A stretch of DNA of 64,000 nucleotides from positions 1 through 64,000 of the forward strand of contig CANOEC010000017.1 in assembly GCA_947564735.1 (NCBI GenBank). The letters are read 5' to 3'. The position numbers and the translations under genes are program-made. The DNA is from an uncultured Lachnospiraceae bacterium. Its GTDB lineage: Bacteria; Bacillota; Clostridia; Lachnospirales; Lachnospiraceae. Every line of letters begins with the position of its first letter. Positions within the stretch are counted from its first letter, which is position 1. Under the pieces are notes generated by a model. That model made no database searches. It was not told the DNA's origin and saw nothing but the letters and a program-made list of their open reading frames with translations. Shown here one piece after another: positions 34,841 to 44,519 of this stretch.

Positions 34841-36830
34841 ACTGTCCCTGCGAAACGCCCGAAGGCAGGCGAAGGATTATCTTGTCTATTTTGCTACCGT
34901 TGTCATGTCCACCGCCCTCATCTATGCTTTCAACGGACTGGTTTTTTCCAAGGAACTGCTGGAATTGTCCGTGCGCATGGAATATCTGCCCGCCATGATT
35001 GTTTTCGCCAGCGTTGTTGTGGTAGGCATCATCGGCTGGCTCGTCTATTATACGACCGGATTTATGCTGACTAAGAGAAGCCGCGAACTTGGAACCTACA
35101 TTCTGACCGGGCTGGAACCAAGGCAGGTGACAAATCTTTTTATGATGGAAAATGTAATGATCGGCGGCGCCGCCTTCGTTTTGGGAATGCTCTTTGGCAG
35201 CCTTCTGTTTCAGGTTCTGCGCGCTATTTTGCTGACCCTGTTCGGCTTCTCCTATCGTTTCGGACTGTCCTTTTCCCTAAAGGCAGTGGGACTGACGCTT
35301 GTATATTTTATACTGATTTATCTTTTCGCACAGCTTAAATGCAGGAAGCGTATCCGTTCCATGAAAATCTACGACCTCATTTATTATGAAAAAGTAAATG
35401 AAGAAGAACTCATCCAACAAAGCGGCAGACGGCGGAAAACCTTTGCGATTTCCATCGTGTTCGGCGTCATCGGCACACTATTTCTGATGATAGGAAGCGC
35501 AATCCCCTGTTTCTTAGGCGCAGCCTGCATTATTGTGTTCCTTTACGGATTTTTTATCAGCTTTTCCTCCGGCGTCCCTGCCTATTTTGAACGCCGTCCG
35601 GCAAAAAAATACAAGCGGCAGACGCTGCTCATCTTCCGCACGCTCTCGGCAAAGCTTGCCAGCATGGGAATCGTCATGGCGACCATCTCCCTGCTGTTTA
35701 CCGCTGTGCTAATCAGCCTCGGACTGGGTATGCTCTTTAGCCGCATGTTTCATTTCAGAGCCGTGCAAAGCTGTTTCGACCTTTTTGTCTCTGATACTGA
35801 CACAAACGTCAGTTTTGATGCATATTCCGATTATGTCCATGAGAATCTGTCCGTTGCCGGCGAACTGCAATATCCGCTCTATCTGGCTGAGGACAACGCC
35901 CTGACAGATTATCTGGAAAAAAACACGTCGTATTCTTCTTTCTTTGGTGCCAATATGGTGATGAAATACAGCGATTATGCTGTACTCCGGGCAATGCTTG
36001 GTTATCCGGAAGCCGAAATGGAAGACGGACGCTACCTTGTCCACTGCCTCTCGTATCTGAAAGAAGACATCGAAGCATATCCGCTGTCAGATATGCATGA
36101 CACTTCTGTTCTCTATACAGAAGAAGGGCAGACAAAGTCAATTTGCGGAACAAATTTACTTATGGGAAAGGTCTACACAGAACCATTCCATCAATACTTA
36201 TGGGGCGGCAACGGCTATCAGGTGCTTCTGATTCTGCCGGACAACGTTGCCGATAAGTATCCGGTGCACAGCACGTGCTACGCCGTCACGACAAAAGACC
36301 CGGTAAGCGAGGCGCAGTTCTATGCACTAAGTGACATTTTCGATCGAGTAGGGTCCACCCACAGCGGTATCTTCACCGGGGAAGGCTACGGCACCATCGA
36401 AGCAAAATCCCAAAGTCAGAGAGCCGAGGCGTCGGAAATTGCAATGTTCGTCTTTCCGCTCTATTACTTTGCCCTGATTCTTACGATGACTACTGTGACA
36501 ATCCTCACCATCCATCAGCTCAGCGAGATAAACCGCTACAAACAGCAGTTTAACCTGCTTTCCAAGCTTGGCATGGAACCGCGGGAAATGACAAAGGCGC
36601 TGCGGAGTCAGTTCGCCGTTTACTATGCAATGCCGGCGATACCGCCTCTGCTTATCACCGTTCCATTTATCCTAAACTTCGGAAATATCGTGGAACCGGA
36701 GATTATGACGGGCGCAAACCGTCCGCTTGTGATTCTAGGCATTACCCTCGGACTGTTTTTCGCCATTTACGCACTCTACATCCTGCTTGCGTACAACGGA
36801 CTGCGACGATTTCTTCCTGCCCGTGCATAA
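34827..36830 (+). CDS. BceB-like FtsX-type permease
   Basis: A 667-residue permease starting with a GTG at 34827 preceded by GGGAGGTGATC. It has the ten-segment BceB plan: membrane bundles at about 20-260 and 285-310, a large extracellular domain of about 210 residues (SCFDLFVSDTDTNVSF to SQRAEASEI), and three final membrane segments. The FtsX signatures are YTTGFMLTKRSRELGTYILT and FNLLSKLGMEPREMTKALR. The extracellular domain is expected to recognise the peptide or its target complex. Confidence 0.93.
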   Translation: MTLFRLSLRNARRQAKDYLVYFATVVMSTALIYAFNGLVFSKELLELSVRMEYLPAMIVFASVVVVGIIGWLVYYTTGFMLTKRSRELGTYILTGLEPRQVTNLFMMENVMIGGAAFVLGMLFGSLLFQVLRAILLTLFGFSYRFGLSFSLKAVGLTLVYFILIYLFAQLKCRKRIRSMKIYDLIYYEKVNEEELIQQSGRRRKTFAISIVFGVIGTLFLMIGSAIPCFLGAACIIVFLYGFFISFSSGVPAYFERRPAKKYKRQTLLIFRTLSAKLASMGIVMATISLLFTAVLISLGLGMLFSRMFHFRAVQSCFDLFVSDTDTNVSFDAYSDYVHENLSVAGELQYPLYLAEDNALTDYLEKNTSYSSFFGANMVMKYSDYAVLRAMLGYPEAEMEDGRYLVHCLSYLKEDIEAYPLSDMHDTSVLYTEEGQTKSICGTNLLMGKVYTEPFHQYLWGGNGYQVLLILPDNVADKYPVHSTCYAVTTKDPVSEAQFYALSDIFDRVGSTHSGIFTGEGYGTIEAKSQSQRAEASEIAMFVFPLYYFALILTMTTVTILTIHQLSEINRYKQQFNLLSKLGMEPREMTKALRSQFAVYYAMPAIPPLLITVPFILNFGNIVEPEIMTGANRPLVILGITLGLFFAIYALYILLAYNGLRRFLPARA

Positions 36831-36883
36831 ACATGGATAGCCCCACATAAACTGTAAAAAAAGAATTTCTATGGGGATATAGT

Positions 36884-37351
36884 ATGAGTTCCAAAACCAA
36901 AATCGTTGTGCTTCACGTAAAAGAGTTAATATATACCGGAATCTTCGCCGTGCTCGGTATTCTGTTCATCGTTCTGCTCATTATCATGTTCCTGCCGAAA
37001 GAGGAAAAAAGGGCAACCATGTCTACCGTGACGCAGACTACCTCCAACACCTACATACCCGGTGTATACACGACCTCATTAATTTTGAATGACAACGTCG
37101 TGGAAATCGAGGTGACGGTGGATGAGAAAAATATCAATTCCATACGCCTCATCAATCTGGACGAAGCCGTAGCGACCATGTATCCTTTGATCCAGCCGTC
37201 CTTCGAGGACCTCGCCAACCAGATTATCGTGAACCAGAGTCTGGAAGGCATTACCTATTCGGATGACAGCAAGTATACGTCCATGATCCTTTTAAATGCC
37301 ATCACGGCTTCGCTGGAAAAAGCATTGGAGAACGAAGGGGACACGGAGTAA
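36884..37351 (+). CDS. Single-pass membrane protein, possible FMN-binding-domain relative
   Basis: A 155-residue protein with one membrane segment (about residues 17-40) and an exported C-terminal domain. The pattern PGVYTTSLILND, VEIEVTVDEKNINSIRLINL and YTSMILLNAITASLEKAL resembles the small FMN_bind fold, but the SGAT-type flavinylation motif is absent, so flavin binding is doubtful. It is 53 bases downstream of the BceB-like gene in the same direction and may be an accessory factor of that module. Confidence 0.65.
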   Translation: MSSKTKIVVLHVKELIYTGIFAVLGILFIVLLIIMFLPKEEKRATMSTVTQTTSNTYIPGVYTTSLILNDNVVEIEVTVDEKNINSIRLINLDEAVATMYPLIQPSFEDLANQIIVNQSLEGITYSDDSKYTSMILLNAITASLEKALENEGDTE

Positions 37352-37354
37352 TCC

Positions 37355-39265
37355 CTACAGCTCTTCCACCTGCCTAAGCCAGATATTCGCGCTGGCGTCG
37401 GAAGGCATACGCAGATCGCCCCGCGGAGACACCGCCACGCTTCCGACCTTTGGTCCGTCCGGCAGACACGAGCGTTTGAACTGCTGCGCAAAAAATCTCT
37501 TGTAAAAGGTTTTGAGCCACTTCAATATGACATCTTTGTCATATATATTCTGAAAAGACTGGCACGCAATTCTGTATATCTTCGCCGGCTCAAAACCGCA
37601 GCGCAGCATGTAATATAAGAAAAAGTCATGCAATTCATAGGGTCCGACCAACGCTTCCGTCTTCTGGGAAATCACGCCGTCCACGGGCGGTAACAATTCC
37701 GGACTGACAGGTGTGTCAAGTACATCTATCAGTATCTTTCTCAATGCTTCCTCACCGCATATATCCGCATAATACTGCACCAGATGACGCACAAGCGTCT
37801 TGGGCACGCCCACATTGACGCCATACATGGACATGTGGTCGCCGTTATAGGTCGCCCAGCCAAGGGCAAGCTCCGACATATCACCGGTTCCGATGACCAG
37901 ACCGTTTGTCCGGTTGGCAATATCCATCAGAATCTGGGTGCGCTCCCTCGCCTGCCCGTTCTCATAGGTGACGTCATGATTGTCTATATCCTGACCAATA
38001 TCCCTGAAATGCACGCAAACTGCCTCTCTGATATCCACCTCCTGCAGTGTGGCGCCGAGTGTATCAGCCAGTTTGCAGGCATTCTCATAAGTCCTGTCCG
38101 TGGTGCCAAAGCACGGCATCGTCACCGCACGAATCTGCCCGCGCCCAAGTCCCAGCATGTCAAAGGCACGCACCGTCACCAACAAAGCAAGCGTAGAATC
38201 CAAGCCGCCGGAGACGCCGATGACCGCAGACTGACACCCTGTATGTTCATATCGTTTCTTAAGACCATAAGACTGAATCGAAAGGATTTCTTCACAGCGC
38301 TTATCGCGTTCCGTCTGGTTTGCCGGCACAAAAGGCTGGGCGCCAAACGTGCGCACAAGGGTTGTCTCCTCCTCCTCCATGTGGACCGGCACAACTAAGT
38401 GGCAATCCCGTTTTCCCAGCGCAAAAGTGGACATCCTGCGCCGTTCATGACAAAGCCTGTGGATGTCAATGTCTGCATATATATGTTCCGGCGCAAACCG
38501 CTTCGCCTCTGCCAGTATAGTACCATTTTCCGCAATCATATTGTGACCGCCAAACACCAAGTCCTGCGTGGATTCCCCCTCGCCAGCCGAACAGTAAATA
38601 TACCCTGTAATCTGCTTGGCGCTTGATGATTTCACCAGCATTTCCCGATACGCATCCTTACCGATTGTTTCATTGGATGCCGACAGATTCACCATCACGG
38701 TAGCGCCTGCCAGTGCATGTAACGTTCCCGGCGACAGCGGCGCCCAGAGATCCTCACAAATCTCACAGCCTATCGTCAATCCGCCTACCGCGTCTACCTC
38801 GAACAAAATATTCGTCCCGAAGGGGATTTCCTCCTCCCCGTACAGATAAATCTCCGGCACTTCGTTTCCTGCCGCAAAATGTCTCGTCTCATAGAATTCC
38901 GCATAGGACGGAATATGCCTCTTCGGAATAAATGCAAGCGTCCTTCCGTCCTGCAGAACCGCCGCCACATTATAAAGTTTACCGTCCTTTTCAAAGGGAA
39001 GCCCTACAAACACCAGCGCGTCACTGCCCTGCGTCGCGTCCGCCACCGTGCGCAGCGCCTCCTTTGCCTGCATAAGCAGCAACTCCTGCAAAAAAAGGTC
39101 GCCGCATGTATATCCGGTCAGACAAAGCTCCGGAAAAACGATGATTTTTGCGCCCCTTACGCATGCCTCCTCAATTCCTCTGCATATCTCTTTCGCATTA
39201 TATTCCGGGTCAGCCACTCTGATTTTGGGCGTCATTGCCGCAGCCTTGATAAATCCATGCTTCAT
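37355..39265 (-). CDS. nadE: Glutamine-dependent NAD+ synthetase
   Basis: A 636-residue two-domain enzyme converting deamido-NAD to NAD with glutamine and ATP. The N-terminal nitrilase-type glutaminase has E46 in FPELCLTGY and Cys in GCEICEDLW; the C-terminal NAD synthetase has the PP-loop GVSGGLDST and GTGDMSELALGWATYNGD. Length and order match the long NadE form. It converges with the BceAB operon with only three bases between the stops, and no terminator was recognised there. Confidence 0.96.
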   Translation of the reverse strand: MKHGFIKAAAMTPKIRVADPEYNAKEICRGIEEACVRGAKIIVFPELCLTGYTCGDLFLQELLLMQAKEALRTVADATQGSDALVFVGLPFEKDGKLYNVAAVLQDGRTLAFIPKRHIPSYAEFYETRHFAAGNEVPEIYLYGEEEIPFGTNILFEVDAVGGLTIGCEICEDLWAPLSPGTLHALAGATVMVNLSASNETIGKDAYREMLVKSSSAKQITGYIYCSAGEGESTQDLVFGGHNMIAENGTILAEAKRFAPEHIYADIDIHRLCHERRRMSTFALGKRDCHLVVPVHMEEEETTLVRTFGAQPFVPANQTERDKRCEEILSIQSYGLKKRYEHTGCQSAVIGVSGGLDSTLALLVTVRAFDMLGLGRGQIRAVTMPCFGTTDRTYENACKLADTLGATLQEVDIREAVCVHFRDIGQDIDNHDVTYENGQARERTQILMDIANRTNGLVIGTGDMSELALGWATYNGDHMSMYGVNVGVPKTLVRHLVQYYADICGEEALRKILIDVLDTPVSPELLPPVDGVISQKTEALVGPYELHDFFLYYMLRCGFEPAKIYRIACQSFQNIYDKDVILKWLKTFYKRFFAQQFKRSCLPDGPKVGSVAVSPRGDLRMPSDASANIWLRQVEEL

Positions 39266-39390
39266 ATTCGTTCCGCCTTTCTATTTCTCTTATTTATTCC
39301 GTTTATTACTATCAGTATCTGTGTATTTGCTATTAATATTCCTATTTATTATGTGCACACCTCACAGGAAAAAATTGAGCTTCGCTCAAT

Positions 39391-39445
39391 TGCGAGATTT
39401 GCTTCGCAAACTCGTGGCTATCCTAAAAATTTCCTATTACACAAG
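39391..39445. repeat. Short palindromic repeat, copy 2
   Basis: This is the second copy of the repeat at 4-55, sharing TGCGAGATT-GCTTCGC-AACTCGTG and the tail AATTTCCTAT. Immediately upstream (39373-39390) lies another hairpin, AATTGAGC-TTC-GCTCAATT. Both sit in the gap between nadE and the radical SAM gene. Confidence 0.65.
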
Positions 39446-39449
39446 AAAA

Positions 39450-40205
39450 TCAATCCGCCGAATATGCCGCTATCACATCCATGATACTGTTTTTCCCGAT
39501 ATTCCCGTTTAGGACATCGCCGTTTGGCGAAAAACTGATTGTCCGCACATCCTTCGGGTCTTCCTCATAGGGACTGACATATTCCTTCGTCTCATCAAAA
39601 TATTCACCCAGATACTTTACTGCATTTCCGCTGGGAAATATCACATTCCCCGGAGCGGTCTCTATTCCCATCTGCGTAAATATCTGCAAAATCTCTCTGG
39701 TTTTTACATTATACGAATTATCGTCCTCCTTGCTCACAAGCCATGCCGGGCTTGTCCGCAGCATCATGTCCGTCTTCTGCACGCATTCTGCAAAGTATCT
39801 GACCGGCTCAAGGGGAATCCTTTCCTGATGAAATGCATCCACGGACAAGGCAACATTCCCTACGCCGCTCTCAGCCAGCATATCGACTACTTCTTGGATG
39901 CGCTTCTCATCCCTGCTGAAAAAACCGTTGGTAATCAAATCCCTTCTTTGAATGTTCATCTTTTTTGCCGCTTTATGAATTTGGCATACAATTTCCGGAT
40001 AAAGCAGCGGTTCGCCGCCAAAGGTCATGAGCGATTCTATTTGATAATGCTCACATACTTCATAAATTGCCCTTACGGCGGCATCTCCGTCAATAGGTTC
40101 TCCGCCCAAAGTATGCTCTCCCTCCGAGCAATGCCGGCATCTGCCCGTGCATGCCCATGTTACGACAAATTCTATGCGGTTTAAATTTTTCAGATATTCA
40201 TTCAT
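39450..40205 (-). CDS. Radical SAM protein of unknown function
   Basis: A 251-residue radical SAM enzyme. The [4Fe-4S]-binding CX3CX2C motif is CTGRCRHC, and the SAM-binding GGEP motif is FGGEPLLY; LITNGFFS follows. There is no SPASM cysteine cluster at the C-terminus, unlike the radical SAM proteins at the end of the window. It lies 15 bases downstream of the large helicase gene and may be cotranscribed with it, but no functional link is apparent. The substrate is unknown. Confidence 0.85.
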   Translation of the reverse strand: MNEYLKNLNRIEFVVTWACTGRCRHCSEGEHTLGGEPIDGDAAVRAIYEVCEHYQIESLMTFGGEPLLYPEIVCQIHKAAKKMNIQRRDLITNGFFSRDEKRIQEVVDMLAESGVGNVALSVDAFHQERIPLEPVRYFAECVQKTDMMLRTSPAWLVSKEDDNSYNVKTREILQIFTQMGIETAPGNVIFPSGNAVKYLGEYFDETKEYVSPYEEDPKDVRTISFSPNGDVLNGNIGKNSIMDVIAAYSAD

Positions 40206-40220
40206 TCAAAAATTCCTCTC

Positions 40221-43200
40221 TTACCGATACAGCACATAATCCTGCATCTCCTTCATAAACCCCGCCTGCACGAAGGCTTCCGCCGCCGTATCCGGATACT
40301 CTTTTACAACAATCCGTTTTACCGCCGGAAAAATACCGCCCCGCTTAAATTCCTCCATAAAAAGAGTAAGACACGCTTCCAGCTTCTTTCCCTGCAGCTC
40401 ATCATCCAGAATACGGAGGACTTTTCCCTGCCGTTCCATCACCGCCACGGGACTGCCGCCCATACACGCCACTGCCGTTCCGGGCACGCACACAAAATTC
40501 CTGCCTTCTTCATGGGGCACGAGTTTTCCCCAGCACTGCGCCGGGTCTACTGCATTTATCCACACAATCTTCTGCTCCGGCTCCTTCAGCCTGCGCACCA
40601 CGCTCTCATAATCTTTGATGCGGATAAACTGTGCGCCCGACAACCCCCTCACAAAATAGCCTCTTCTCGCCTGCCCGGTATACTCCCAGATGCGCAGCAC
40701 CGACAACGCCTCCTGCCATGAAAAGCCGCATGCCGCAACCGTCTCTTTACAGAGCACCGGACTAAACGCAAAACATGCCTCCAGCTTCTCTTCGATGGTT
40801 TTCTCCCGAAGGGGTCTGACAAGATCCCATCTGCCTGTCTGCAGTGCTTTCACACGCATGTTCACCCGCTGTCTGGCGACGGCTTTTTTCGTCTTTTCCC
40901 TGTCAAGCCATTGGCGGACCGGCAGAAAACTGTCCGCATAGAGCAAACCCTTTTCCATCAGAGACAGAAGCGTATCATAGGGCGATTCTCCGGAAAGCAG
41001 ACTGTTTAGTGACTGCATGAAACTGGCGCCCCGTTTTGCAATCGCATCATATAAGATTTTCTCCTTCTCCGTGAGTTCTTCTGCCTTCCGGCGGATATCC
41101 ATCTCCCAGTCAATGTCTGCCTGATACGCAAAGCATAGTTCCCCTTTTTCTTCCATATGCCAGAACAATTCACCGCCGGCAAGGAAGCTGTCCAGCATGG
41201 ATTCTCTGTAATTTCTCACCCGCTGCGGCAGGATAATCTTCTCCCAATAGGCAGCCGGGAATTTCATCCCCGCATATTGACGCAGGGTATTTTGCAGACA
41301 TTCCGCCGCCGGGGCGCCGGACTGTGTCCCGGAAAGCATCAGCGACACATAGCTCGCCGTCGGGCAGGTCTGTATTTCTTCCCGCCTGTTTTTCAGCGTG
41401 CGGATTCTGGCGCGGCTGTACAATTTGGCATGGTAATATCTGCCGTCCTGCTCTACCGCTTCGCCCTGCCCGCACAACTGCCTAAGAAGCTCCTGCGCCG
41501 TCTGTTCCATAAAACCGTAACGCGCCGCCGTCTGTTTTACATCTGCCGCACCTCTGTAGCGGAGCATACGCCGCACAATATGCAGACACTCCTCCAATTC
41601 CGGCTTATGCAGTGCTTCCGGCATGTTCTCTGTGTTCTCTGCGTTCTCTGCCACCGGCGCATTCTCTATTCCTGCCGCTTTCGCCGCCTCCTGCTGCCCG
41701 CACGCCGCCTCATATCCTGCCGCTTCCCCAAATGCCGCCGCATATTCTTCTTCCTGCTCCGCCGCAATCCACAGTCCCTGTTCCAGATAAAGAACCCTGC
41801 CGTCCTTCGCCAGACGTTCCAGCCATTCCACCGGAATGTCCAAATCTCCCGCCGCCAAATCCCCCTCTGTCATCAGCAGGGCGTGAAGCTGCCTCTCATC
41901 CTGCGGCAGCCTGCCGCGTTCCTGCACCTCCTGCAATTCCGCACTGCCCGGACGCACAAGATTCTTTTCCTTCTGCAATGCCTCTTCCACCGCCCCGTGA
42001 ATCCCGCGCGGCGTGGGCGCATAATCATACATGACCGCCGCTTCCTGACTCCATTGTAAGGGAAGTGACATGGGTGACGGAATATCCGAATAAATTTCCC
42101 TGACCGCTACCGCACCGCTGCGGATATCCTGCAGAAGCTCCTGTACGCCTTTTAAATCCCATAACTCCTGCATACATTCCCGCCTCGTCTCACGCATCAG
42201 CGGATGTTCCTGTTCCCGCACCACCTGCTCTAACATTTCCGCACACTTAAGCCGCTGCATCCAAAGCGGCAGACGACCATTTTTGCGGACGCCCATCATC
42301 AGGGCGCGCCCGCTGTTATAACGAAACGCCATGTTAAAGAGGGGTGTTGCCGGAAGAAGAATCTCCATCTTGCGCACGCAGCCTTCCACGTCAATTTGTT
42401 GTATAATTCCTTCCGGAAGACTCTGATTGCCATAAGAATAGAGCAGAAAGCCGTCCTCCTCATCCACGCTGCCAATTTCAACGTTTACAAGTTCTCGCAT
42501 CGTCTGCGCTGCAAGAAGCGATAGCGGCGCATTAATCCGTCTGCCGAAGATGGAATGAACCATCACCTGACTATTGCCCGCCGTATCCTTGAAATGCTCC
42601 ACCACGATTGTCTTATGGTCCGGCAGGCTTCCAGCCGCCTTAATCTGCCGTTCCAGATAACCTGAAGCCATCTTCGATGCCGATTCGTCCAGTCCCAGCT
42701 GCCCCAAAGCCTCCGTCAGTTTTCCGTCCGCATAGGCATTCTGCAGCCCATGAAGGATTCTGCCAAAGGCTTCCCCGGTTCTCTTGTCCCTGCCCTTGAT
42801 TTCCCCGTGCCAGAAAGGAAGCCTCGCGCCTTCTGTCTGTGCCTGCGTCACCGTCACGGTGTCACGGCTGATGTTCACAACACGCCATGCAAAAGAGCCA
42901 AGGATAAAGCGGTCGCCCTTCTGGGTTTCGTAGACAAATTCCTCATCCACTTCCCCAAGCGTTACGCCTTCCTGCGTTTTCACGGAATAGTATCCCTTGT
43001 CGGGAATGGTGCCGCCCGCCGACACCGCCAGCATCCTGCTATAGCCGTCCCCTTCCACCTTTTCATGAATCCGGTCATACAGAATCCGTGGGCGCGCCGG
43101 AATATCCCTCTCGTGCTCATAGTCGCCCGCCAGCATGGAAAGCACCGACTGTACGTCTTCCTTGGTCAGATTCCGAAAAGACCATGCCCGTGGTAAAATC

Positions 43201-44468
43201 TCCATCACCTCAGACAGCTCATAGCTTTTAAAAGCCGCCATGGAGACCAGATGCTGCGCCAGCACGTCCAGACAGCCCTCAGGCGGCTTTACATGTTCCA
43301 CGCCGCCTCTTCTCGCCAGATCCGCCGTCATGCCGCAAGCCACACATTCCGCCGCCGTTCTGGGGAAAAGATACATCACGCTGACCCTGCCCGGATTGTG
43401 CCCGGCGCGTCCCAGCCTCTGCATCGTTCCGGAAATCGTGCGCGGACATCCCACCTGCAGTACTTGGTCGATTTCCCCCACGTCGATTCCCAATTCCATA
43501 GAAGATGTTGCACACAACAGCCTCAGTTTCCCGTCGCGCAGAGCAAGCTCCGTCTCCGCCCTCTGCTCCTTAGACAGACTTCCATGATGTACTCTTGCGA
43601 ATCCCTCTCCGCCGAGTTGGTTTACATAATATGCAAGCTTCTCCGCATATCGCCGCCCTTCCACAAAAGCAATCACGCTCCGGCTGTTCTGACAATACTG
43701 GAATACCAGTTTCCCCAATTCCTCCCATACCGGGTCTTTCCTTGGTCCCTTTGCCGCATCGGCATAGGGACCAAGAATTTCCAGCCGCACCTGTTTGCCC
43801 ATATCCGGCGCTGCAATCATGACTTCTTCCGGCGCCAGATATTGTGCTGCCACATCCAACGGTTCAATCGTCGCCGACAGCCCGATTCGCTGCAGCGGCT
43901 GACCGCACAGATGATCTAACCGCGCCAAGGACAGCATTAAATGCGCGCCCCTTTTCGTATCAATCAGGGCATGAAGCTCATCTATGATGACTGCCCTTGC
44001 AGTTGCCAGTACTGTCTGCCCGGTCTTACTTGTCAGCATCAGATACAAGGATTCCGGCGTGATAATCAGAATATGCGGCGGTTTCTTAACCATCTGCTGC
44101 CGCTCTCTTTGCGGCGTATCTCCTGTCCGGATTCCCACACGGATATCCGCCTCCGCACCGATTCCCTCAAGCGGACGTCTGAGATTCTCACGGATATCCG
44201 CCGCCAGAGATTTGAGCGGGGACACATAGATTAACATAAGTTCCTGCGCCAGCGTCCCCTCTGCCGCCTGCCGCTTCATCCTGTCCAGAAAAATGAGGAA
44301 GGCGGAAAGCGTCTTACCCGTCCCCGTAGGCGCCGAAATCAGCGCATGTTTTCCCTCCGCAATGATTGTCCACGCTTCCTTCTGCACAGGAGTCGGCTCT
44401 CCCAGCGTATCGGCAAACCATTTGGCAGTTTCATGTTCAAATAGGTTCAGTACGTTTTTTTGTCCCAT
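40221..44468 (-). CDS. lhr: Lhr-type DEAD/DEAH-box helicase
   Basis: A 1415-residue superfamily-2 helicase of the Lhr group. RecA-like domain 1 has Walker A SAPTGTGKTLSAF and the DExH box IDELHAL; domain 2 has the arginine-finger motif QRLGRAGHNPGR. Winged-helix and Lhr-core domains follow, then a long C-terminal part of about 600 residues including an Ala/Glu-rich linker (around residues 895-960) as in Lhr-long. Lhr proteins translocate 3' to 5' on DNA and are linked with repair and RNA-DNA hybrid unwinding. The gene is complete. Confidence 0.92.
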   Translation of the reverse strand: MGQKNVLNLFEHETAKWFADTLGEPTPVQKEAWTIIAEGKHALISAPTGTGKTLSAFLIFLDRMKRQAAEGTLAQELMLIYVSPLKSLAADIRENLRRPLEGIGAEADIRVGIRTGDTPQRERQQMVKKPPHILIITPESLYLMLTSKTGQTVLATARAVIIDELHALIDTKRGAHLMLSLARLDHLCGQPLQRIGLSATIEPLDVAAQYLAPEEVMIAAPDMGKQVRLEILGPYADAAKGPRKDPVWEELGKLVFQYCQNSRSVIAFVEGRRYAEKLAYYVNQLGGEGFARVHHGSLSKEQRAETELALRDGKLRLLCATSSMELGIDVGEIDQVLQVGCPRTISGTMQRLGRAGHNPGRVSVMYLFPRTAAECVACGMTADLARRGGVEHVKPPEGCLDVLAQHLVSMAAFKSYELSEVMEILPRAWSFRNLTKEDVQSVLSMLAGDYEHERDIPARPRILYDRIHEKVEGDGYSRMLAVSAGGTIPDKGYYSVKTQEGVTLGEVDEEFVYETQKGDRFILGSFAWRVVNISRDTVTVTQAQTEGARLPFWHGEIKGRDKRTGEAFGRILHGLQNAYADGKLTEALGQLGLDESASKMASGYLERQIKAAGSLPDHKTIVVEHFKDTAGNSQVMVHSIFGRRINAPLSLLAAQTMRELVNVEIGSVDEEDGFLLYSYGNQSLPEGIIQQIDVEGCVRKMEILLPATPLFNMAFRYNSGRALMMGVRKNGRLPLWMQRLKCAEMLEQVVREQEHPLMRETRRECMQELWDLKGVQELLQDIRSGAVAVREIYSDIPSPMSLPLQWSQEAAVMYDYAPTPRGIHGAVEEALQKEKNLVRPGSAELQEVQERGRLPQDERQLHALLMTEGDLAAGDLDIPVEWLERLAKDGRVLYLEQGLWIAAEQEEEYAAAFGEAAGYEAACGQQEAAKAAGIENAPVAENAENTENMPEALHKPELEECLHIVRRMLRYRGAADVKQTAARYGFMEQTAQELLRQLCGQGEAVEQDGRYYHAKLYSRARIRTLKNRREEIQTCPTASYVSLMLSGTQSGAPAAECLQNTLRQYAGMKFPAAYWEKIILPQRVRNYRESMLDSFLAGGELFWHMEEKGELCFAYQADIDWEMDIRRKAEELTEKEKILYDAIAKRGASFMQSLNSLLSGESPYDTLLSLMEKGLLYADSFLPVRQWLDREKTKKAVARQRVNMRVKALQTGRWDLVRPLREKTIEEKLEACFAFSPVLCKETVAACGFSWQEALSVLRIWEYTGQARRGYFVRGLSGAQFIRIKDYESVVRRLKEPEQKIVWINAVDPAQCWGKLVPHEEGRNFVCVPGTAVACMGGSPVAVMERQGKVLRILDDELQGKKLEACLTLFMEEFKRGGIFPAVKRIVVKEYPDTAAEAFVQAGFMKEMQDYVLYR

Positions 44469-44519
44469 ATCCCCTCTGTTTTTGTGCCACCTTGTCCTAA
44501 CCTTAGACCGGCAGCCGTT

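Noticed and set aside
41157-42059. Long plus-strand frame of about 300 codons opposite the Lhr helicase
   Set aside because: It lies wholly antisense to a clear helicase domain, is rich in Arg/Pro/His from codon shadows and lacks a ribosome binding site.
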